Source: Agromyces ramosus (GTDB lineage Bacteria > Actinomycetota > Actinomycetes > Actinomycetales > Microbacteriaceae). Taken from it: 64,000 bases of DNA. Location: contig NZ_JAUSYY010000001.1 in assembly GCF_030817175.1 (NCBI RefSeq), forward strand, positions 1,178,001 to 1,242,000. Direction: 5' to 3'. Below the pieces are notes generated by a model. That model had not been told where the DNA came from. It did not search any database and worked only from the letters and a program-made list of their open reading frames with translations. How positions within the stretch are numbered: position 1 is the stretch's first letter; each line of letters starts with the position of its first letter. The position numbers were made by a program, and so were the translations under genes. Of the stretch, positions 28,421-36,409 are shown one piece after another.

Positions 28421-28980
28421 CGCTCCGCGAGCTGGCGGAACGTGACCGACCAGCGCTCTTCGGCGACCGGCGGGATCGAGTGCTGCCAGGTCCAGCGTGC
28501 CGCGCCGCTGAGCACGTAGGCCGACCGGGGCGCGAGCGGCTGCTCGAAGACGCGGCGCTCGCCCCCGGCGGCCGTTCGCTGGAAGCGGATGACACAGGCG
28601 GAGCCGAGTGACACTCCGACCACGACGCCGCCGAACGCGAGCACGTCCTTGTGCCAGCCGATCGTGGCACCGGGCGGATAGCACGAGACCAGCGCCTCGA
28701 CGAAGCTCTCGGGGGCGACACCGCTGAACTCGGCCGCCCGCGCGCGGAGATCGAGGAGGTATTCGGGCAGCGGCTCCGCCTCAGCGGTGCCGCGCGTGTC
28801 GAAGTCGTAGCCGACCCCGAAGTGACGAGTGAGCCGGCGCGACGGCACACCATGCATGACCAGCGGGGTCACCTCGAGCCGCGCGAACCGCTCGAGCAGC
28901 GCCGCCTCCTCGCCGGCCGAGATGAGGTCGTCACGATAGGAGAGGCCCGCTGGCTGCTCCACGACTCCGCGCATCGCCAT
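28405..28980 (-). CDS. alkB: alpha-ketoglutarate-dependent dioxygenase AlkB
   Basis: DNA/RNA alkylation repair enzyme of 191 aa that oxidatively removes methyl lesions such as 1-methyladenine and 3-methylcytosine. Fe(II) ligands are visible as His110 and Asp112 (GWHKD) and His167 (WQHSIPP). The 2-oxoglutarate Arg pair is in RWSVTFR (176 and 182). The start ATG 28978-28980 has no ribosome site but a -10-like GATACT about 8 bases upstream, so the mRNA may be leaderless. Divergent from the serine hydrolase gene. Confidence 0.93.
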   Translation of the reverse strand: MAMRGVVEQPAGLSYRDDLISAGEEAALLERFARLEVTPLVMHGVPSRRLTRHFGVGYDFDTRGTAEAEPLPEYLLDLRARAAEFSGVAPESFVEALVSCYPPGATIGWHKDVLAFGGVVVGVSLGSACVIRFQRTAAGGERRVFEQPLAPRSAYVLSGAARWTWQHSIPPVAEERWSVTFRQLAERKGAR

Positions 28981-29128
28981 GCGCACCAGTATCGAGCGTG
29001 CACGCGGCTGTGCGAACGGGTTGACGACCGGGCATACGACCGCCCCGAACTGGGACTGACCACCGATCGGGCACACAGGTAGCATCGGTCGAGTTCGGCT
29101 TGCGGGGGCCGGCAGACCGGAGTAGGTC

Positions 29129-30325
29129 ATGGGGGCAGCACCGGGAACACGAGACCGGCGAGCGCGCACGCGCACACGCATCGGCGCAGGGGCATCCGTC
29201 GTCGCCGTCGTCGTCGCGCTCGTGGCTGGCTGCGCCGACACCGCCACCGACGCGCCGACCGCCGCGCCCATCGCGGCGCCGACGGCCGGCACATCCCTCG
29301 AATCGATCGTGCTGCCGGTGCTCACCGAGCAGATGGAGGAGCTGCAGGTTCCGGGCCTGGTCGCGATCGTGGAGGCGCCCGGCGGCGAAAGGTACGAGGT
29401 GGCGCTCGGCGTCGCCGACGTGGAGACCGGGGAGCCGATGGAGGTCACCGACCACCTCCGCGTCGGGAGCATCATGAAGACCATGACGGCCACGGTCATC
29501 CTGCAGCTCGCGGAAGAGGGAAAGCTGGGCCTCGACGACCAGCTGTCGCTGCACTTTCCAGACCTCGATACGAACGGTGCGACCATCAGGCAGGCCCTGA
29601 ACATGACCAGCGGGATTCCCACCTACACCGACGATGTGTTCATGGAGGGGCAGGCGGCCGATCCGCACCGCGTCTGGACCCCGGAGGAGGTGCTCGCGAT
29701 CGTCGCCGGCCGGCCGGCGACGTTCGCCCCCGGCGAAGGGTGGGAGTACTCGAACACGAACTACACGATGCTCGGCCTGATCGCCGAGCGGGCCGGCGGC
29801 GCGCCACTGGGCGAGCTCATCGACGAGCGCATCTTCACGCCGCTCGGGATGTCAGGATGCTCGGCCCCCGCGCAGGACACCACGATGCCCGACCCGCGGT
29901 CGCACGGCTACCAATGGGGCGCGTTCTGGAACGGCGAGGGCGCGGCACCGCCGATCGTGGACGTCACCGACTGGAACGTGTCGTGGGGCTTCGGCGCCGG
30001 CGAGGCGATCTGCACCGCTCCCGACATGCTCATCTGGGCGCACGCGCTGTTCTCGGGCGAACTGCTCGAAGCGGCCATGCAGGCCGACCGGCTGGAGTGG
30101 GTGTCGACCGGCCACCCATCGCTCGAGTACGGGCTCGGCATCGCCGACCTGAGCGGCGTCATCGGGCACAACGGTGCGACCCCGGGCTTCCAGTCGCAGG
30201 CGGGCGTGCGGCAATCCGACGGCACCGCCATCATCGTGCTCACGAACCTGGCACTGTCGCCCGAAGTCCGCCCGCCGGCGTCGACGATCTCGAACGCGAT
30301 CTCGGAGGCGCTGCCGCCCCAGTGA
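29129..30325 (+). CDS. serine hydrolase lipoprotein of the beta-lactamase / DD-peptidase fold
   Basis: 398-aa penicillin-recognising enzyme family protein. A signal helix ends in the lipobox VAGC (Cys35), so it is a surface lipoprotein. Catalytic motifs are SIMK (Ser114, Lys117), YSN (207-209) and HNG (in VIGHNGATPGF), the class-C beta-lactamase/DD-carboxypeptidase set. Many such proteins are esterases or peptidases rather than lactamases, and the natural substrate cannot be told. The ATG follows GGAGTAGG. Confidence 0.92.
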   Translation: MGAAPGTRDRRARTRTRIGAGASVVAVVVALVAGCADTATDAPTAAPIAAPTAGTSLESIVLPVLTEQMEELQVPGLVAIVEAPGGERYEVALGVADVETGEPMEVTDHLRVGSIMKTMTATVILQLAEEGKLGLDDQLSLHFPDLDTNGATIRQALNMTSGIPTYTDDVFMEGQAADPHRVWTPEEVLAIVAGRPATFAPGEGWEYSNTNYTMLGLIAERAGGAPLGELIDERIFTPLGMSGCSAPAQDTTMPDPRSHGYQWGAFWNGEGAAPPIVDVTDWNVSWGFGAGEAICTAPDMLIWAHALFSGELLEAAMQADRLEWVSTGHPSLEYGLGIADLSGVIGHNGATPGFQSQAGVRQSDGTAIIVLTNLALSPEVRPPASTISNAISEALPPQ

Positions 30326-30335
30326 AGGTGCCGAC

Positions 30336-30803
30336 TCAGAACACCGGCACCCGGTTCTCGTACTCGTCGAGCACCCACACCTGCGACGCCATGGCTCGAT
30401 ACAGTCGGTGCGGCGCGTCACCGCTGACCTTCTCCTCGCCCCACCTCGGGAGTCCGGATGCCTCGGACTTCGCGTTGAACACGGCGAGCGCGTCGCCCAG
30501 CTCCTCATCGGGCACCTGTGTCGCGACCGCGTCGACGTAGACCGCGGTCGCAGAGCCGACGGGTGTCGTGGAGTCGAACACGACGAGCGCGACCTCGCGA
30601 CGCTGCGCGACATTGCGCGAGTGCCGTCGCTCGAGCCGCGAGACCCAGACGAACTCCCGCAGCTCGCGCTCGGCGAACCACACCGGCGTCGCCCACGGCC
30701 CGCCATCGGCGTCGGCGGTGGCGAGGGTGAGGTACGAGTTCGCGTCGACGATGCGCCGCGCGAGGTTCGCCGGGGAGTCGTCTGCAGTGGCGGCCATGTT
30801 CAT
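30336..30803 (-). CDS. pyridoxamine 5'-phosphate oxidase-family protein
   Basis: 155-aa split-barrel FMN-binding protein. The family signature reads YLTLATADADGGPWATPVWF, followed by EFVWVSRLERRHSRNV and a C-terminal SQVWVLDEYENRVPVF. Such small proteins bind flavin or F420 and are often stress-related oxidoreductases of unknown substrate. Two ATG starts exist (30803 and 30797); no strong ribosome site. A decayed copy of the C-terminus is at 26332-26452. Confidence 0.85.
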   Translation of the reverse strand: MNMAATADDSPANLARRIVDANSYLTLATADADGGPWATPVWFAERELREFVWVSRLERRHSRNVAQRREVALVVFDSTTPVGSATAVYVDAVATQVPDEELGDALAVFNAKSEASGLPRWGEEKVSGDAPHRLYRAMASQVWVLDEYENRVPVF

Positions 30804-30820
30804 GGCTACCAGACCCGCTG

Positions 30821-30890
30821 GGGGCGGGTCGAGTCGGGCGGGTCGGGTCGGGCGGGTCGAGTCAGCGGGTCGAGCCTGGCGGGTCGAGTC
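30821..30890. repeat. degenerate G-rich tandem repeat
   Basis: About seventy bases made of variants of GGGCGGGTCGAGTC and GCGGGTCGAGTC. It fills the short gap between the PPOX gene and the stop of the HD protein. Probably slippage-generated; not coding on either side. Confidence 0.7.
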
Positions 30891-32226
30891 AGCTGGCGCC
30901 GAGCACCTCGCGTGCGTGGCGGTACTTCTCGGCGAGGCGCACCTGCGTGTCGTAGTCGAGGCGGCGCACGCGCCACGGTGCCGTGTTGTCGTCGAGGTCG
31001 GCGAGCTTCACGCGGAGGGCGATCGGGTGGCGACGGATTCGCGCGTAGTACTCGTCATCGGCGACATCCGCAGTGCGCGTGAGCACCTGCACGAGCTCGA
31101 CGACCTCGGGCAGCACGCCCGCCTCGAGCATCTCATGGGCGGTGACCGCGGTGTCCTCGAGCACGTCGTGCAGCCACGCCACGGCGGTGGGAACGGGCTC
31201 GGTCAGCGGGTCGAACCGCTCGGCGACGCGACCGGGGTGATCGATGTACTCGGCGCCGATCCGGTCGAGCTGGCCGCGGTGCGCGACGAACGCGATGCCC
31301 TTCGCAAGCGACACCTGCGCCGCGGCGTCGACGGCGGGCGTCGCCTCGTCGGCGGCGGACGGGTGGGTGGGCGGCGGCTCGGCGGGCGCCGCATGGGCCG
31401 GACCGTCGACCGGCGCAGTCGCCGACACCGCAGCAACGGCGAACGGGGGCACGGATGCCGCGGGCTCGACCCCCTCGAACACGCTCGTTCCCATCACCAC
31501 GTCGGTCTCCTCGATCGTCTCTTCGTCGTCATCGTTCTCGTTCTCGTTCTCGTCTTCATCGTTGTCGTTCTCGACCGCGGGTTGCTCGACGGTGGAGTCG
31601 TCCGGGGCCTGCGGCGGGGGCGGGATGTGCGCCGGCACAGCAGCGACCGGCATCGGGTCGGTCGGCGGTTGCATGGCGGCGACCGGTGGGGGCACCGGCG
31701 CAATCCCCGGCTCCGGCACATCCGCGACATCCGTCGCCTGCGAAGCGTCGGCAGCCGCCTCGGCCGCAGCAGCCTCAGCCGCCACAGCCGCCACCTCCGC
31801 CAGCGGATCCCGCCCGAGCACCGGGCGCACGAAGTTCAGTTCGGCCTGCAGCTCGGCCATCTCGCGGGCGTCGAGCTCGAGCAGCGAGCGGGCGTTGCCC
31901 TCGCCTCGGCCCACGAAGTAGTCCTCGTCGACCTCGGTCAGGCGCTCGCCGTCGCTCGTGGCGAAGTAGCGGCGCCGCCCGTTGTCGGTGACCGGGATGA
32001 TGACCTCGACGAACTCACCGCTCGGCTCCTCGCTGCACAGGTAGTAGCGCTGCACATCGCGCGGCGACGGATGCCTCCCCCACTCGGGTGCCGGAACCCG
32101 GCGGGGCCGCAGGGTGCCACCGTGAGTGCCACCGTGGTCGGCGCTGCGACGCCCCGCCGGCGGGGCGCCGACGTCACCCGACGTGCCGAACCCGAACAGC
32201 GGCTGGTCGTCGGCGTGGGTCGTCAC
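30889..32226 (-). CDS. HD-domain protein with RelA/SpoT-like hydrolase domain and long acidic linker
   Basis: 445 aa in three parts. Residues 1-110 form an unknown region with GRRRYFATSDGERLTEVDED. Residues about 110-300 are low complexity: Ala-rich, Pro-rich, then an acidic tract of Asn, Asp and Glu. The last 140 residues are an HD fold with AHRGQLDRIGAEYIDHPGRV, WLHDVLEDT and LRVKLADLDDN, the arrangement of the ppGpp-hydrolase half of RelA/SpoT and of MESH1. No synthetase domain is present. The GTG at 32226 follows GAGGAG. It may hydrolyse (p)ppGpp or another nucleotide; the unusual N-terminal and acidic parts suggest a different partner or location. Confidence 0.82.
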   Translation of the reverse strand: MTTHADDQPLFGFGTSGDVGAPPAGRRSADHGGTHGGTLRPRRVPAPEWGRHPSPRDVQRYYLCSEEPSGEFVEVIIPVTDNGRRRYFATSDGERLTEVDEDYFVGRGEGNARSLLELDAREMAELQAELNFVRPVLGRDPLAEVAAVAAEAAAAEAAADASQATDVADVPEPGIAPVPPPVAAMQPPTDPMPVAAVPAHIPPPPQAPDDSTVEQPAVENDNDEDENENENDDDEETIEETDVVMGTSVFEGVEPAASVPPFAVAAVSATAPVDGPAHAAPAEPPPTHPSAADEATPAVDAAAQVSLAKGIAFVAHRGQLDRIGAEYIDHPGRVAERFDPLTEPVPTAVAWLHDVLEDTAVTAHEMLEAGVLPEVVELVQVLTRTADVADDEYYARIRRHPIALRVKLADLDDNTAPWRVRRLDYDTQVRLAEKYRHAREVLGAS

Positions 32227-32355
32227 TCGGGCTCCTCGAGTCGCGGCGCCGGAAGTCGGGGGTTCGACGGCGAGGTCGGGTGGGGTCCGGAGCGCTCCTC
32301 CGATGCTAGGCCGACACGGCCTCTCGCGCATGTCGATTCCACCGCCGTCGCCGGA

Positions 32356-32572
32356 TCAACGACCGAGTCGGTGCCGTTCCTGTCCGATCAGCGACTGCAG
32401 ATACGTCACTCGGTTGAACACGTCGAGGCGCTGCGCCTCGTTGGCCACGGGGATGTTCTCGACAGACGACTGGCCATCGGTGCCCCACACTGTGATCGTC
32501 ATGAATCCCGAGATGCGGCTCTCGCGGGCGAGCAGGAAACAGCAGGCTGAGCAGGAAGAACCAGAGCGCCAT
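32356..32572 (-). CDS. small single-span membrane protein, apparent +1 frameshift
   Basis: From ATG 32570-32572 the frame begins MALWFFLLSLLF, a membrane helix. A different frame continues LLARESRISGFMTITVWG to a stop at 32356. Removing one T from a TTT run (32537-32539) joins the two into a coherent 71-aa protein ending GQERHRLGR. Alternatively translation begins at ATG 32502 and gives a 48-aa soluble protein. No known family recognised. Confidence 0.45.
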
Positions 32573-32706
32573 GAGCGAGCGTCACGGTCACGAGAGTACT
32601 GGGAGCTCGCCCGATACGCGTCAGGGGGCGTTGCCGCAAGGAAGCGCTCGGAGTAGATTCCGCACCGACTGGGGGCGACGCTGTGTAGGCCAAGGGAGTG
32701 ATCGAA

Positions 32707-33165
32707 ATGGCTGAAGGAGAAACCGGTCTCGAGCCGACGATCGAGATCAGTGCCATCGACTACCCGGAGATCGCCCGGATCATCGCGTCCGGTGGTGATG
32801 TCGGCCGCTATCTCGAAAGCGCCGGTGTCGAGCCGGATGTCTTCGCTGACGACGTGGACAGGGCGATGGCGCTCTGCGCGGGAGAGAGAACGGCGCTCGG
32901 CGGTTCCCTCGCCTACGTGGTGGAGGCGGTCGGCGAGGTCAACGGAGCGCAGGGGACGGCCGAGACGATCATCGTGCCGCTGGCGGCCGCCGCGTCGCTG
33001 CTCGGGTCGTTGGCCCAGGTGAACAATGACGGCCTGCGACTGGCCGAATGCCTCGAACAGCGCCGTCCGGAGGCCGCGGTTCGAATCCGGGAGGCCTTCG
33101 AGCTCCTCAGCCTCGATGATGACCGACTCCTGCGAGCCGTCGACGAACTGTCGGCCGGCGCCTGA
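32707..33165 (+). CDS. hypothetical protein (all-helical, acidic)
   Basis: 152 aa from ATG 32707, preceded by AAGGGAG; GTG 32698 in the same frame is possible. No family recognised. The protein is acidic with few aromatic residues and is predicted to be mostly helical (AMALCAGERTALGGSLAYVV, LRLAECLEQRRPEAAVRIRE). It has no signal peptide or membrane segment. It is convergent with the HxlR gene; no functional hint from neighbours. Confidence 0.7.
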   Translation: MAEGETGLEPTIEISAIDYPEIARIIASGGDVGRYLESAGVEPDVFADDVDRAMALCAGERTALGGSLAYVVEAVGEVNGAQGTAETIIVPLAAAASLLGSLAQVNNDGLRLAECLEQRRPEAAVRIREAFELLSLDDDRLLRAVDELSAGA

Positions 33166-33193
33166 GCCGCATCGGCTCCGGAACCCGGGAGGG

Positions 33194-33559
33194 TCAGCTG
33201 ACCGGGATGACCCGCCCCGCGTTCGCCGCCACCCACTGCACGAGCGGCAGCATCCGCTCCATGAGTTCGCGGCCAAGGTCGGTCAGCGCGTACTCGACGC
33301 GCGGCGGCACCTCGGGGTAGGAAGTGCGGTCGACGAGTCCGTCGGCTTCGAGCGTGCGCAGCGTCGAGGCGAGCATCTTCTCGCTGATGCCCTCGACCTC
33401 GCGGCGCAGCTCGCCCCAGCGGTGCGTGCCGTCGGTCAGCGCGAGGAGCACGAGCACGCCCCACTTGCTCATGATGTGGTCGAGGACGACGCGCGTGGGG
33501 CATCCCTCGGTGAAGACTTCGCCCGCGGTCTGCCGGATCTGCGCAAGACTTACCACCAT
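33194..33559 (-). CDS. HxlR-family redox-sensing transcriptional regulator
   Basis: 121-aa winged-helix protein of the HxlR/DUF24 family. Cys20 in EGCPTRVVLDHIMSKWGVLV is the conserved redox-sensing cysteine. The recognition part reads GISEKMLASTLRTLEADGLV. Family members such as YodB and QorR respond to quinones and electrophiles and repress adjacent reductase genes. It is divergent from the NmrA-like quinone-reductase gene at 33653 with a palindromic site between, matching that arrangement. Confidence 0.92.
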   Translation of the reverse strand: MVVSLAQIRQTAGEVFTEGCPTRVVLDHIMSKWGVLVLLALTDGTHRWGELRREVEGISEKMLASTLRTLEADGLVDRTSYPEVPPRVEYALTDLGRELMERMLPLVQWVAANAGRVIPVS

Positions 33560-33562
33560 GTA

Positions 33563-33587
33563 GGTACCTTACTTCAAAGTGGGTACC
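33563..33587. promoter_or_regulatory. operator-like palindrome between HxlR regulator and reductase
   Basis: Two GGTACC blocks (33563-33568 and 33582-33587) flank ACTT-CA-AAGT, giving an interrupted dyad of 25 bases. It starts four bases from the regulator ATG and lies 66 bases before the reductase gene, an ideal place for a dimeric HxlR repressor. Confidence 0.55.
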
Positions 33588-33652
33588 ACCGCTAGGGAAG
33601 GCTAGGGCGCAGCATCCGGTTGCTGAAGATGACCGCAATCGGAAGGAACACC

Positions 33653-34525
33653 ATGACCATCCTCGTCACCGCCGCGTCGGGCCAGCTGGGCCGTCTCGTC
33701 GTCGAATCGCTGCTCGCCCGCGGCGCCGCCCCCGACACGATCGTCGCCACCGCCCGCGACACGTCGAAGCTCGCCGAGCTCGCGGCACGCGGCATCCGCA
33801 CCGCCGAACTCGACTACGCACGCACCGAGACCATCGCCCCGGCGCTCGAAGGCGTCGACGCCGTGCTGCTCGTCTCCGCATCGGAACCCGGCAACCGCGT
33901 CGCGCTGCACCAGAACGTGATCGACGCCGCTGCGGCGGCCGGCGTCGCCAAGCTCGTCTACACGAGCGCGCCGAAGGCCACCACCGCCGACTTCGTGCTC
34001 GCCCCCGAGCACAAGGCCACCGAAGAGGCCATCGCCGCCTCAGGTGTCCCCGCGGTGATCCTGCGCAACAACTGGTACACCGAGAACTACGCGGCGGATG
34101 TCTCGCGCGCCGCCTCGACCGGCGTCATCGCGGCATCCGTGGCCGACGGCCGCGTGGCGAGCGCCACGCGTGCCGACTACGCCGACGCCGCCGCCGTGGT
34201 GCTGCTCGAAGACGGCCACCTCGGCCAGGTGTACGAACTCGCCGGCGACCTCGCGTGGGACTACTCGGAGCTTGCGGCAGCCGCCTCCGAGGTCGTCGGG
34301 CGCGAGGTGACGTTCCAGCCACTCTCGACGTCGGAGCACATCGCAGCCCTTGAGGGGTTCGGGCTCGACGCGGGCACGGCCGGGTTCGTCGCCGCGATCG
34401 ACACGGGCATTCGCGACGGCGTGCTCGGCGACTCCGATGGCACCCTGTCGCGGCTCATCGGTCGCCCGTCGACGCCGCTCGTCGAGGGGCTGCGCGCAGC
34501 CGTCGACGACCGCGTCGCCGCATAA
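33653..34525 (+). CDS. NmrA-like NAD(P)H:quinone oxidoreductase
   Basis: 290-aa atypical short-chain dehydrogenase of the NmrA/QorB group. The nucleotide loop is TAASGQLGRLVVESLL (GxxGxxG) near the N-terminus. It is followed by VLLVSASEPGNRVALHQNVI, LVYTSAPK and an NNWYTENY segment typical of QorB (YtfG). It should reduce quinones with NADPH and relieve electrophile stress. The ATG at 33653 has GGAAGGA. Regulated probably by the divergent HxlR protein. Confidence 0.9.
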   Translation: MTILVTAASGQLGRLVVESLLARGAAPDTIVATARDTSKLAELAARGIRTAELDYARTETIAPALEGVDAVLLVSASEPGNRVALHQNVIDAAAAAGVAKLVYTSAPKATTADFVLAPEHKATEEAIAASGVPAVILRNNWYTENYAADVSRAASTGVIAASVADGRVASATRADYADAAAVVLLEDGHLGQVYELAGDLAWDYSELAAAASEVVGREVTFQPLSTSEHIAALEGFGLDAGTAGFVAAIDTGIRDGVLGDSDGTLSRLIGRPSTPLVEGLRAAVDDRVAA

Positions 34526-34607
34526 GCCCAATGCCATCTCGTCTTCGATTGTCGGCGAGCGACAAGCGAGTGGCCACGGTGACGTGCATCGCGGCACAAT
34601 CGGGCGT

Positions 34608-35069
34608 ATGCGCATGACTCCCCGACGCCTGGCCATCGTCATGAGCCTGTGGGCCCCGAACCTGTTCAGCGGCATCCGGGTGAAGCGGTTCGCCCCCGAC
34701 TGGACGAGCGCGACGGTCGAACTGCACACCAATGTCATCACCCGCAACTACGTGAAGACCGCGTTCGGCGGCTCGATGTCGGCGATGACGGACCCGTACT
34801 TCTTCATGCTCGTGATGCACCAGCTCGGACGCGACTACCTCGTGTGGGACACCCGCGGCGAGATCGAGTTCGTGAAGCCCGGTCGCGGCGTGCTGACCGC
34901 GCACTTCGAGGTGCCGCCGTCGAAGGTGGAGGAGCTGCGTGAGCGGGCGCGCGGCGGCGCCAAGGTGCTCGAGTGGTTCGAGACCGAGATCACCGACCGT
35001 GAGGGTGACATCGTCGCGCGCGTGCGGCGCGAGGTCTACGTGCGCGAGAAGCGTCGGATGGCGGTATGA
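34608..35069 (+). CDS. DUF4442 (hotdog-fold) protein
   Basis: 153 aa. The sequence MSLWAPNLFSGIRVKRFAPD, HTNVITRNYVKTAFGGSMSA and DPYFFMLVMHQLG matches the DUF4442 group of PaaI-like hotdog proteins, possible thioesterases. The first ATG is 34608; a second lies two codons later. There is no ribosome site, but a CACAAT motif about 10 bases upstream suggests a leaderless mRNA. A strong hairpin follows directly. Confidence 0.82.
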   Translation: MRMTPRRLAIVMSLWAPNLFSGIRVKRFAPDWTSATVELHTNVITRNYVKTAFGGSMSAMTDPYFFMLVMHQLGRDYLVWDTRGEIEFVKPGRGVLTAHFEVPPSKVEELRERARGGAKVLEWFETEITDREGDIVARVRREVYVREKRRMAV

Positions 35070-35070
35070 C

Positions 35071-35098
35071 AGTTCCCCCTCGTCGATGAGGGGGAACT
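35071..35098 (+). terminator. strong stem-loop after the DUF4442 gene
   Basis: AGTTCCCCCTC (35071-35081) and GAGGGGGAACT (35088-35098) are perfect 11-base arms with a 6-base loop, immediately after the stop codon. No T-tract follows, as is common in actinobacteria. The following 35099-35277 holds no convincing gene. Confidence 0.75.
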
Positions 35099-35277
35099 GG
35101 CATACGCGGATGCGATGCCGACTCCCTACCGAGGTACTACGGCGGATGCGTCGCGAATCGGCCCACCGCGCGATCGCGTGGGCACGCGAGGGCCTCGATC
35201 GGCGTGCGACCGTGCTCCCCGCAAGTGGTCAGTTCCCGTTTCCTGACCCGTTCGCGGCCGTCGCAGTTCGCGTCGCG

Positions 35278-36375
35278 TCAGGTCACAGGCGGCGGGGCCA
35301 CCGACGCGCGCGATACGAGCCGCGTCTCGAGCGTGTGCCGCGAACGCGGCGTCGTCTCACCGTCGATGAGCGCGAGCAGCGTGGCCGCCGCCTGGGCGCC
35401 GAGCGCATGCATGGGCTGCGCGATCATCGTGAGCGGCGGGTCCATGACAGCTGCCCACGAGCTGTCGTCGAATCCGATCAGGGAGACGTCGGCCGGGTAG
35501 GCGAGGCCCGCCGCGCGCACCGCACGGAGCGAGCCGGTCATCGCGTCGGTCTCGGTGCAGAAGATCGCGGTCGCCCGGTCGGGCAGGGCCAGCATGCGGG
35601 CCACCTCGTCGGTCGCGCGCGACTCCGTCTTCTCGCCCACCATCACGAGGTCGGGGTCGAACCGGATTCCAGCGTCGTCGAGCGCGTCGAGGTAGCCGCG
35701 CAGTCGCTCGGCGTCGGTCCACAGATTCTTCGAGGCGGCCGCGAGCAGCTCACGACGAGTCGTCGGCCGCTCGTCGGCCGACGGCCCCCACACAAAGCCG
35801 ATGCGGGTGTGACCCGCGTCGATCAGGGTGTCGACCGCCCCGCGTGCGGCTTCGCGGTTGTCGATCACCACCGCGTCGAGATCGAGGTGCGACACTTCAC
35901 GGTCGACGAGCACCACGGGAATGCTGTGATCGATCGCGGCGGTGAGGTGCGCGACATCCGCTCGCTCGACCGCGGCCGAGGCGACGATGACGCCGTCGAC
36001 GCGCTTGTCGATGAGCACGTTCATCGCCGCGATCTCTTCGTCGAGGTCTTCATGCGTGCTGAGCACGATGGTGTCGAAGCCACGCTCGCGCGAGGTGTCG
36101 GAGATGCCGCGCACGACGCCCGCGAAGAAGGGGTTGCCGATGTCGGCGACGATCACGCCGAGCGTGTGCGTCACGCCGGTCGACATGCTGCGCGCGAGCG
36201 CGTTCGTGCGGTAGCCGATCTGCTCGGCCGCGGCGAGCACCCGCTCGCGAAGCTCGGGGCTCACATAGCCGTAGCCGCCGAGCGTTCGCGCGGCGGTGGC
36301 CCGGCCGACGCCGGCGGCGGTCGCCACCTCTGAGATGGTGGGCGGGCTCGAGGCCCGCTCGCGTTCAGCCGCCAT
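35278..36375 (-). CDS. LacI-family regulator of the Amadori-compound locus
   Basis: 365-aa LacI/GalR repressor. The helix-turn-helix is PPTISEVATAAGVGRATAAR with hinge YRTNALARSMSTGV. The sensor domain contains ADIGNPFFAGVVRGI, KRVDGVIVASAA, AIFCTETDAMTGSL and LIGFDDSSW. ATG 36373-36375 is used; a GTG at 36396 with a G-rich upstream is an alternative. It lies 34 bases after the FrlD-like kinase on the same strand. The two identical 14-base palindromes at 38467 and 38523 are its likely operators. Confidence 0.92.
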   Translation of the reverse strand: MAAERERASSPPTISEVATAAGVGRATAARTLGGYGYVSPELRERVLAAAEQIGYRTNALARSMSTGVTHTLGVIVADIGNPFFAGVVRGISDTSRERGFDTIVLSTHEDLDEEIAAMNVLIDKRVDGVIVASAAVERADVAHLTAAIDHSIPVVLVDREVSHLDLDAVVIDNREAARGAVDTLIDAGHTRIGFVWGPSADERPTTRRELLAAASKNLWTDAERLRGYLDALDDAGIRFDPDLVMVGEKTESRATDEVARMLALPDRATAIFCTETDAMTGSLRAVRAAGLAYPADVSLIGFDDSSWAAVMDPPLTMIAQPMHALGAQAAATLLALIDGETTPRSRHTLETRLVSRASVAPPPVT

Positions 36376-36409
36376 ACCGCCGCGCCGACCTTTCACCTGT
36401 GCCCCCGAC

